Assembly: GCA_022606495.2 (NCBI GenBank)
Contig: JAHDVE020008301.1
Span: 248,001-312,000 of the forward strand
DNA: 64,000 nucleotides
DNA from: Halesus radiatus
Taxonomy: Eukaryota > Arthropoda > Insecta > Trichoptera > Limnephilidae
Direction: 5' to 3'
This document shows positions 56,480 to 64,000 of this stretch, piece by piece (positions within the stretch are counted from its first letter, which is position 1; each line of letters starts with the position of its first letter). The translations under genes were made by a program, and so were the position numbers. The notes under the pieces are model-generated. The model saw nothing but the letters and a program-made list of their open reading frames with translations, searched no databases and was not told where the DNA came from.

Positions 56480-57000
56480 CAAACGAACTGTGTGAGGCGG
56501 CTGATCCCAATCTACGGAGCGGGGCTGGGAGGGGAGGTAGCACTCCTACCGGTCCCTCTGCGTGGAGGAACGGTACTGAAAACAACGACTTTTGCGGGCC
56601 TTGTCCGTATGACGTTGCTTATTTGGGTCCAGTCCGAGGCAGTAGTCCGAATAAAAGAAGGCGGTAGGTCAGAAGTCGAGCGGGCAGTGGGCAGAGAGAA
56701 GGTCTAGTCGGGCAGGCGGTCAAATGCTAACTGCCTTAAGTGGCCTTTGCAGGCCACTTAAGGCAGTCCGCAACGCGCAGACCTACGGCGCCGTGTGGAT
56801 GCCTGACAAGTCTGTCTCCTTCCTACTAGCCGTACCGCTCTAACGTTTTTATTTTTTTAGTAATTTAAGTCTGAGCGGTCTGGGAGAACAAGTTCGGCCA
56901 CAGACCGCCCGTTGTTACATACATAAAGAAATCGGGAATCGGGTGCGTTTTGCGGACAGGGAAGTAACATTTATTTTCCATACGACCCGATTCCCTTACA
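56480..57000. other. GC-rich island with three inverted repeats
   Basis: Sharply GC-richer than its surroundings. It contains a perfect 16 bp stem with a 6-base loop (ACTGCCTTAAGTGGCC, 56730-56767), an 8 bp pair GCGGTCTG (56875-56882) / CAGACCGC (56901-56908), and an 11 bp pair GGGAATCGGGT / ACCCGATTCCC (about 56935-56995). Open frames exist: 71 codons at 56492-56707 and an overlapping one ending near 56846 (AQTYGAVWMPDKSVSFLL). A separate frame at 56943-57152 follows. None is recognised. Promoter/first exon, LTR leader or foreign insertion are all possible. Confidence 0.4.
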
Positions 57001-57244
57001 AATTAGAACATAATATTATTAACTCTTATGAACTAGACACACAACAAAATAGGCGGCAAGATGTCCGACACAGTAACTTTTATGTGATTTCGCACAAGAA
57101 TTCCTCTGAGCTAGTGGATCTATATCATCCCCATTTTAACTCCTTGGAATAACAAAGTTCTATCTGAAAGAGCACTGCTACACGATAATGAACTCTAAAG
57201 TAGCTCTCTCTAGGGCCCATTATCGCTTCACATTGCTGTGTCAG

Positions 57245-57415
57245 CTGGAAGGGGTCGAATTAGGAGTTGTTTTAAGGATGGAGAAGAATGTTGCGGATGA
57301 GAAGGAGAAGGGGAAAAAATTTTGGGAAGAACCTGGCTGTTCTGATCCGGTCGCAAAATAATTTTCAATTTATGCTGTAAGTTTCTCAATGGCACGATAC
57401 TGAGAATATCTTCCA
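57245..57415 (-). mobile_element. Highly diverged family C SINE fragment
   Basis: AGAAGGAGAAGGGG, CCTGGCTGTTCTGATCCGGT and GCACGATACTGAGAATATC follow the order of the SINE body in reverse (purine tract, GGCTATTCAGATCTGGTC, GGCGATACTGAGAGTATC) but with many changes. Confidence 0.5.
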
Positions 57416-58309
57416 TTTTGAACCGATGCAATATGTCAATGCATTTATTAATTAGGTGATTTTTCTTAAAAATAGCGTAATGCAAATTTTCAAAATATTA
57501 TTATTATTATTACTACGAAAGTAAAAATATTGTAGGTTTATTTTTGCGAATATACTCGTAAGGTGTGCGCGAATTTTTGCATGGTATGGCGAAGAAAGAA
57601 AGTTGATACATAAATCTTGTTTTGGAAATATGAAAGAAGGTGTGACTGAAGGTATATGGATACTGGGTCGGAAAAATAAAAATTATTCACTTTTGTTCCC
57701 ATCACCCGTACACTAAATTATACTGGCAAGTTATGCTAAAAATACCATAAATTATACACCTTTTATAAGACCTTGATAATATTTGAACCCCTGCATGACC
57801 AGACGTTTTTAATTACCCAATTAAAATCTTTACACGTATTGAATCTTTTTACACGCCGTGATAAAAGTTGTAAATTTAATGCGTTCATTTATTTCTGTTT
57901 AAAAAACTTTCGAATGAAGTTATTTAAGTTAGTTGGTGCTAAGTACGTACTTTTTTAAACCCTAAATAACTGTAGGGTGGACGTACATATTGAATTATGG
58001 AGTCTGTTTGCAAGGTGATATTTGGATACCTGTACAATAATTTTTTTTTATTAAATACGCACAGCTCCTGACATTTGATGGCAACATGCAACCCAGCGCC
58101 GCCCCTAGCGGTGCGCGTTGACTAAATTGCTTTTTTCGTACAATAATTGTTAATTATATACATGTATGCTTTCATAAGGACATTTAAAGAATTATGTCTC
58201 TTTAGAGCATATGAAAATAAAAGTAAATTAAAGGCATTGTGATATATTAAGCCAAAAGATGTATAAAAATAAGAAATTAAAGAAAACTTCTTACAATTTA
58301 TTAAATAAG
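57416..58309. other. AT-rich stretch
   Basis: Short ATT run at about 57.50 kb. Nothing else recognised. Confidence 0.35.
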
Positions 58310-58580
58310 TATTTTGGTCCTTTTCTAAACCACCAGATCGAGCGTGAGCGTTTAGTGGCGAGGCGTATAACTGTCAGTATATTCCTAAATTTTTTTTCAA
58401 TGAGTAAAATAGCAGTAAAGTCGTATGTAGGTTACGTAATATTAATTTTATTAATTTTGGATTTTTATGATTTATTAAGAATATATTTCACAGAAAATCT
58501 ATTGAAATGTACGAAAAAACAAAATTCGGGCGCTAGTGAACAATGTTGCCATCTCAATGTATGGAAAATATCGGAAGGTG
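58310..58580 (+). repeat. Dispersed repeat, family E, copy 2
   Basis: Matches 5605-5905 in block order (AACCACCAGATCGAGCGTG, AGCAGTAAAGTCGTATG, TAGGTTACGTAATAT, CATCTCAATGTATGG). A 124-codon ATG frame (58259-58633) spans this copy and contains a hydrophobic stretch (VGYVILILLILDFYDLL). The 5.6 kb copy does not keep that frame, which argues against it being conserved protein. Confidence 0.65.
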
Positions 58581-59874
58581 AACGTATTTTATATATTTCT
58601 ACGGTATTTGATAAAATGGAACAGACAAAATGATGGCTTGTCATTTTCATTGACAGGTGTTTTTTGTAAATGTTAAAGCTACATATGTCATGATGAAATA
58701 ACGCTGCGTTGACTAGAAAAATCTGTGTAATTATCAGGTTGCTGAATCACAGTATCAGAGTGCGTGTTCTGCTTTATACAAACATATTTCTGCTTTACTA
58801 ACCGGGTATTTTCACAAACTATGGATACCGTTAACATGTGTGAAAGATTTAAAGTTCATCTACCTGTTTCTGAATATCGTATAAAACTGTGTAATTATAA
58901 TATTTTAATTAATATTTATTGATTAAATGATCTAAAACAAACATTTCTAAACGGTTTGAACTGGCTACACGGTATTATGATGTATAAAACGCTACTGGCT
59001 GGTAAGACGGATGTCACCGACGTTAGCCGGTGTGACGTCAACAACGCCATATTCACGAACAAAAACGAACATGTCGTTTTGGCAGCAAATCAATAATGGC
59101 ACATTTCAGCTTGTCATAGAAAACCTATTCGGCAACATTATAAAAAGTCGTCATTATGATGATTTTATTCAACAATAAAAAAAAATAAAAAATATAAAAT
59201 ACCCCAATACAATCGAACTTCTAACAATCATGAAATCAAATCACTTTCAATGGTCGACTAAAAATTTTACAAAGGTGCCAAAACAAACAAAAAAACCAAT
59301 TCGTGGTCTTTGTACATTAAAATTAATTACGCCAATTAATTAGGAGTCCTGCGTGTTTTTCGGTGTAAGAAACATAAATATTTACACATGAATTTTTCAT
59401 AATTTACACGACCAATGATTTTGGTCGTGGAAGGTTGAAACACTTTCGATGGATATCACGGGAATAAGACGAAGTATATTGCAATGTAAAATTAATCATT
59501 ATTGCAATAAAGGTGTGGAATGATACAACAAAAACATTGACCCATATTTTAGACGACTGAACACGGTTGATTTATTTCCATACACGATTGTTTTCTCAAA
59601 ACAAGAGAGCGAGAGAAGTGGTTGTTATTTTATGAGGTAAATTGTTAGATACAAGCAAATCTCATAAATAAATGTTTTAATTGTTTGAATCAGTGATACT
59701 TAAAAGGTATAACATTCTCATGAAGGCAGAGTTAAAATATAAATATCGTACTATCCGATAAGCGTAAAAACGGTATTTATTTTTTAAACGGAAATAGACG
59801 CTAAAAATAAAGTTTAAATACGAATTAAAAATATCTCCGTAGAGTTGCTTTTACCGCATGAACAGTTAATAATT
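58581..59874. other. AT-rich stretch, nothing recognised
   Basis: No gene or shared repeat seen. Confidence 0.35.
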
Positions 59875-60066
59875 ATTTAATCATTGAATATTAACCAATC
59901 CTAAATGAAACACGAAACCGAAAAAAACTACAGAAAATAAAATGGTATCAGTAGTATTTGGGAACCGAACCAAGGACCTCTGTCTGACCGGGATAACCGC
60001 TCTACCAACTGAGACCACTTCATCGATATCATACCTCAACTTCAAGACCTGTCAATATTATCCTCC
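59875..60066 (-). mobile_element. Family A tRNA-like element
   Basis: The tRNA-like unit is about 59944-60016 (minus), shortened at its A-box side (GGTCTCAGTTGGTAGAGCGG lacks TTAGC). Leader TGATATCGATGAAG and end GTCAATATTATCCTCC match the 2.3 kb copy. The opposite end reads AATCATTGAATATTAACC. Confidence 0.7.
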
Positions 60067-60102
60067 GTTTATTTGACTAATTTGTTTACTAATAAAGAAA
60101 AA

Positions 60103-60275
60103 CAAATATTCCCTGGTTACGAATAACCTGACAATATTTGAAAATCTCCTACTAACATAACAGTAAGCGGAAGATGTTGCTTGTGTCGTAAATGGAGGAC
60201 TTAGCCAGCCAAGGAATTGAACTCACGACGCCTGTGTGAGACCCAAATGCGATACCAACTCAGCCACTGACCGGT
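60103..60275 (-). mobile_element. Family B tRNA-like SINE, best preserved
   Basis: On the minus strand: ACCGGTCAGTGGCTGAGTTG (A-box TGGCTGAGTTGG), GTCTCACACAGGCGTCG, B-box TGAGTTCAATTCC, then GCTAAGTCCTCCATTTACGA, CACAAGCAACATCTTCCGC and GTCAGGTTATTCGTAACC. Matches 15.05 and 37.65 kb. Confidence 0.75.
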
Positions 60276-60444
60276 ACACTGACCATTGTACAGAGGATAG
60301 TGAATGTAGGTCTGATAAAAGTCGGTATGCAAAGTATTTGTGATTAGCACCATTGTTTTAAGCAATTTTTTTTTTTAAATATCATCGTTTGTGTAACGAA
60401 TATGATTGATACTTCAGTTTGTGGAGAGATGTTGTAAGCCAAAA

Positions 60445-60668
60445 AGCAAAACCACCTAGATCACAAGGTCAGGACACTCAGGATGAATCGGCCTCTTAAC
60501 TTGTATGTGAACCTCAAAAAAATGATTTAAAAAAATGACTAATATTTTTTGAAGAATTTTAATAAAAAAAAATTGTTATTTTATTTTTTATTTATTTATT
60601 AATCGCATTCTAGTTAAATAGGTCGATTTTATGCAGTGTACCGTCCTTGTGATCTAGGTGGTTTTGCT
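60445..60668. mobile_element. 224 bp MITE-like element with 24 bp perfect TIRs
   Basis: AGCAAAACCACCTAGATCAC plus AAGG at 60445-60468 is matched by its exact complement at 60645-60668. The next bases are also partly inverted (TCAGGACAC / GTGTACCG). The inside is AT-rich with no frame. No obvious target duplication. No second copy in this window. Confidence 0.8.
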
Positions 60669-60999
60669 GAAAGTGAGTAGATATAAACAAATGGGCAAAA
60701 ATACGAAAAAAGTTTTAGAAACACTGGCATAAATTATACAAGATTAATGAACTCATAAGTTTTTATCACATTTATTAGCATCACGTTTGTAAATTAGAAT
60801 TTATAAATATTCTACGCATTTCGTTAATGTTTTATTTTGCTGAAAAAAGGCTTTGAAGATTAAACATGTAATAAATTTATTGCTAACACAAATGACTAAA
60901 AGTCACTAACCGGATTCACCCGAGTGACAAAATAGATACTTTCCCAATTTTTTTTCATTTGACGAAGAAAAAGTATTATTTTTTGACAGTTAAATGGAT
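60669..60999. other. AT-rich stretch
   Basis: Nothing recognised. Confidence 0.3.
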
Positions 61000-61125
61000 T
61001 CAATGCTCCATAGCTCATGATGGAAATAACATTGCGAGCTGAAAGCAGTCGAATTCGAGTAGAAATCCCAGACAGAGATGTTTTGAAAATTTCATCACAC
61101 CAGAGTTCAATGTTTGAGATTTTTG
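61000..61125 (-). repeat. Dispersed repeat, family D
   Basis: On the minus strand GAACTCTGGTGTGATGAAAT, TTTCAGCTCGCAATGTTATT and CATCATGAGCTATGGAGC match the 31.2-31.5 kb copies well. Confidence 0.6.
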
Positions 61126-61577
61126 CTGCTTCAGACAAACAGATTTTTTATTTTGTGGTGAAGATGTGGTGATCAAAAAAAAAAGAATTTGAGTCATAAG
61201 TTGGTACATTCAAATAATCCCTATAACATGGACTTACATGTTTGAAATTTAAGATTTTACTTTGGTCCAATATTTGACAGGGCTTAGTAATTCATGATCC
61301 GCGAGGAATTCTTTCACGGTTGATGATTAAAGATGACTACAGGAGTTCAATATTCATATTAATATATGTGACGCAAAATTATAAACTGTTTATTAGCTTT
61401 AAAAGTTATTTGCTCAAAACCAGGCTCGGGAATTTCACTTTGGATCTTAAATATTGTGTATTTTTGGCCCCTCTCATTGTGCGATAAAATATCATAAAAC
61501 ATGCTTTTACAAGAGAGATAGGTACTTGATGCAGTGATGGCCGATAGCTTTTTTCGAGCTAAGTTTGTTACATATTG

Positions 61578-62010
61578 TGAAACAAGAAGCAGGCAGCGGA
61601 AAGGAAGAAGTAGCGGAAAACGGGAAGCAAGAACCATTTTGAAGGTGGAGGAAATAAATGGGAGGCACGAAGCAAGAAGCAGCGAGATGCAGGGAGTATT
61701 AAACCGGTATGAGGACGGAAGAAAAAAGCAAGAAATAGTAATTTGGAACCATGTAACAGGAAACAAGTAGTAGCGGGACTGGAAAGCATGAAACAACTGT
61801 ACACGGGAAGAAAGAAGCAAAGGGAAACTGGAAAAGTGAAGCTGAAAGCATTCATCGGGAAGCATAATACAATGGGAAGCTGAAAATGAGAAGCAAGAAG
61901 CAGCGGGAAGCAACAACCAAAAACCGAACCGCTAAGCGGGAAGTAAGAAGCATGAAGCGAGGAGCTGGAAGCTAGAAGAATCTGGAAGCAAAGGGAAGCG
62001 AGAAAGGAGA
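61578..62010 (+). repeat. Purine-rich degenerate minisatellite
   Basis: More than 400 bases of strongly purine-biased plus strand with recurring GGAAGC, AAGAAGCAG and CGGGAAGCAAGAAGC words and no fixed period. It produces long artefactual frames (185 codons minus at 61359-61916, rich in C, F, L, S and P; 95 codons minus; 78 codons plus). Confidence 0.8.
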
Positions 62011-62149
62011 CATGAAAACCAACGCTCAGTAAATCTCGTTATTCCCACCCGTCCTAAATACTATTATTGGATTCTTAGATTGCTATGTATACCGTTCGAT
62101 AAATTCCAACCTCCTTCCTATTCGCAGAGCACGTGTTGGTCCTACCAAA

Positions 62150-62490
62150 TCAGTGCCTCCTAGTGTCCCGGTTGCACCGGGACATGAGTACTCCTAGCTC
62201 ATATTAATGCTAACGGTATTCACAGATAATTATCAAATATCTCTAAATTTCGTAGGTACCTACTATGAAAAGGGTTAAAATGGTTGGTATAAAATTAATG
62301 TTAAAATTATATACGCGTTCGCTTCTTTTTTACGTATCGACACGCATGCGGAACGAGCTACCGGCTTCTGTATTTCTTACCTCTTTTAATTCGGGTTCCT
62401 TCAAGGCCCGAATAGACAAATCCCTTTCTAATGCCGCTCCTTACCCGCCTCACAATGTCATTCAATTTTCACCTCGAAGATAGATAGATA
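62150..62490 (+). mobile_element. LINE C-terminus fragment
   Basis: The frame 62265-62483 includes YTRSLLFYVSTRMRNELPAS, VFLTSFNSGSFKARIDKSL. The pattern 'S..RMWNxLPxxVF..xFNxxxFKxxV' is the standard end of Jockey/CR1/I-type LINE proteins; here the W of RMWN is R. It ends close to a short GATA-type tail (AGATAGATAGATA, 62480-62492). 5' truncated. The ATG is internal. Confidence 0.7.
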
Positions 62491-62497
62491 CTAGTAT

Positions 62498-62731
62498 ACA
62501 GAGTGGTAGATACTCTCACTGTCATGGAGAATGGACCATCTTTCTGAATCGAAACGCTGGCGTTGCTTGACCAGTTCTAAATAGGCAGGTAGGTACTTCC
62601 CAACTTTCCTTTCCTCATCTCCTTCCCTTTTTTACTCCCGTAAGGATCAGAACATACCCCAATCGGGGTTATCATAGCATCACTGGCTCTGGACACTTTG
62701 AATTATTGCGCGGTAGACACGGAAAAAAAAA
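62498..62731 (+). mobile_element. Family C SINE, 5' truncated
   Basis: AGAGTGGTAGATACTCTCAC, TCTGAATCGAAACGC, TCATCTCCTTCCC, CACTGGCTCTGGACAC and GCGCGGTAGACACGG, then an A-run. Body order matches 12.5 kb. It lies 8 bases beyond the LINE fragment at 62150-62490, so one may have inserted at the other's tail. Confidence 0.7.
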
Positions 62732-63457
62732 TCACCAGGATGAATATTATGTTTGTCTTGTCTTGACTTGAATTACAATTAATAAATGTCAGTTGATACC
62801 AGTAGAATCCTATTTCTAATAAATCTTTTCGAACTATCTGAATCTTTAATTAATAGTTTATTTTGAAAGTTTTCCTGAAGTTTATTGAACAAACAAGATA
62901 CAGTAATTAAGTACCTAAATTATTGATTTCGATTGCTAATCTATTCTTTGATCATCAATGGATACACAGTATTTAAAAAAGCATTGCCTCTTTATTAGAA
63001 ATGGTTACGTTAGGTTACAACTACCGTCAGGATGCTTTATGTATTTGACAAAAATATGAATATTCTCGTCATTAGTGGGTACTTACGAGGCAAATTGATT
63101 CCTGATGGCAACACTTAAACTTAAGACAGCTGAAAAAAATGACATTTCAAATGACATTTTGATTGCGTACTTACTCGAGACACTCAAGAAGTCCGTTAAT
63201 CGACCCATTGATTCAGAGTCATCGCCGTCATTCCATGTCTTCTCTTTAAGGGCAGTGGTGAAGCGGTTTTAATTCAGTTGAAAAGTAATGACAGAAGAAA
63301 AAGGCCTTTCATTAAGAGAGAGAGAGAGAGAGGAAAGAAATCAGAATAGATATTGCTAATTTATTTTTTATATGGTTAGGGCAACCTTTGTATTTTTTCG
63401 CAAAATATCATGTTATCATTAAACGAAAAACATATTGTTATTATCGAATATCACCTT
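62732..63457. other. AT-rich stretch with (AG)n
   Basis: An AG dinucleotide run is at 63315-63332. Nothing else recognised. Confidence 0.4.
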
Positions 63458-63534
63458 TAATAATAATAATAATAATAATCGGATGATTTTTATAGCGCTG
63501 TTTTTGTGAAAAATCACCTCAAGGGCGCTGTACA
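63458..63534 (-). repeat. Hairpin + (ATT)n element, copy 4
   Basis: Minus-strand TACAGCGCCCTTGAGGTGAT, TTTTCACAAAAACAGCGC, TATAAAAATCATCCG, then (ATT)n. Closest to the 9.7 kb copy. Confidence 0.75.
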
Positions 63535-63714
63535 AATCTTACTTCCTATTCTTACATTATTCCTATATTAAATCTATGACATATTATTTTTTTTGGACAC
63601 TATCATTACACATTATTTATAGACCATATAAAGAGATGCAGTTAAATTATCAAAACTAAATACGGCTTGGTCTAAGTTTTCATACATGTTTAATTGAAAA
63701 AAAAAAGAACTGTA

Positions 63715-63720
63715 TTTATT
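63715..63720 (-). promoter_or_regulatory. Possible polyadenylation signal
   Basis: AATAAA on the minus strand, 23 bases past the stop codon of the frame at 63743-64000. If used, the 3' UTR would be unusually short, so a later signal may be the real one. Confidence 0.3.
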
Positions 63721-63742
63721 CCTTACGATATATTGCAAGACG

Positions 63743-64000
63743 CTAATGCGAATGATAGGAGTTATGTGAAGTTGGGCGGCGGGTGAGGACGGGGGCCGAA
63801 GGTACTGATCCTTTCTTCCAATCTTCTTTGTCATTGTTGGTGACGCCCCTGGGCGGCGTGACGGGACGCTCGGTGTTGGTCTGCCCGTACGCCAGGTGGC
63901 GCTCTATTTCTCGCCCCAGCCGGTGGTATCCTTGTCGGGGTCGGACCACAGCAGTTCGCATAGCAGCCTTGTCGGGCACGTCCGTGGGCCGCATGATGCA
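63743..64000 (-). CDS. Candidate terminal exon, gene runs off right edge
   Basis: The minus-strand frame is open from the window edge (two codons, C-I, precede the first ATG) to TAG at 63743. The segment is strikingly GC-rich and the residues look like a cytoplasmic or linker tail: basic and hydrophilic with no hydrophobic span, for example RPTDVPDKAAMRTAVV, RPRQGYHRLGREIERHLAYG and NTERPVTPPRG, then KEDWKKGS. PVTPPRG could be a proline-directed phosphorylation or SH3-binding site. No good splice donor lies inside, so it is probably the last exon. The ATG at 63994 is more likely internal than a start. Protein family not recognised. Confidence 0.55.
   Translation of the reverse strand, partial: CIMRPTDVPDKAAMRTAVVRPRQGYHRLGREIERHLAYGQTNTERPVTPPRGVTNNDKEDWKKGSVPSAPVLTRRPTSHNSYHSH

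Noticed and set aside
58259..58633. 124-codon frame with a membrane-like segment
   Set aside because: It sits in a dispersed repeat whose other copy at 5.6 kb does not keep the frame.
61359..61916. 185-codon minus-strand frame, the longest apart from the LINE-bearing frame at 39242
   Set aside because: It lies opposite the purine-rich minisatellite; its residues are nearly all from pyrimidine-rich codons (C, F, L, S, P), and other frames are open across it too.

Overview
This is AT-rich eukaryotic DNA, almost certainly from an insect. There are no bacterial-style operons, ribosome binding sites or CRISPR arrays. The content is long AT-rich non-coding sequence holding decayed LINE 3' ends, tRNA-derived short elements, hairpin elements and microsatellites. 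The RTE-like LINE tails ending in TTAG/GTTA repeats, the frequent GTAGGTACC-type strings and a repeat near 13.5-14.0 kb that resembles one common in moths and butterflies suggest Lepidoptera. That order-level placement is inference, not proof.

Most of the window is a repeat graveyard. One RTE-like LINE family occurs at 1-66 (-), 7.55-7.89 kb (+), 30.06-30.45 kb (-), 35.88-36.45 kb (+), 39.5-40.1 kb (+), 52.7 kb (-) and 55.2-55.8 kb (-). The 30 kb copy keeps an intact 100-codon C-terminal frame. Other LINE C-termini lie at 15.8-16.4, 17.3, 19.1-19.5, 26.7-27.1 and 62.2-62.5 kb. Three tRNA-related short families recur. Family A is a tRNA-like body between short terminal inverted repeats (2.2, 8.8, 18.8, 19.6, 27.4, 59.9 kb). 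Family B is a second tRNA-like SINE (15.05, 37.65, 60.1 kb). Family C is a tRNA-Arg-like SINE of about 415 bp with full copies at 12.5 and 40.5 kb and six truncated ones. Hairpin or MITE-like elements lie at 8.1, 17.5, 36.9, 46.7, 48.0 and 60.5 kb. A hairpin attached to an (ATT)n tract occurs four times.

Protein-coding evidence is thin. The strongest host coding segment is at the right edge (63743-64000, minus): a GC-rich open frame that ends at a stop and looks like the last exon of a gene extending beyond the window. Two short minus-strand segments near 51 kb have splice-site-like borders and compatible phase, so they may be exons of an unidentified gene. Two further minus-strand frames (20456-20707 and 45807-45992) read like protein but are unidentified.

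The items most worth a second look are the tRNA-bearing inverted-repeat elements (including a head-to-head pair at 2.2-2.5 kb), a 309 bp element at 36.9 kb with a 10 bp direct flank repeat, a GC-rich hairpin-laden island at 56.5-57.0 kb, a 31 bp GC-box minisatellite at 4.8 kb, a 60 bp array of near-identical units at 30.6 kb, and a promoter-like dispersed repeat seen at 4.5 and 44.6-44.9 kb. No defence or other multi-gene system is visible.
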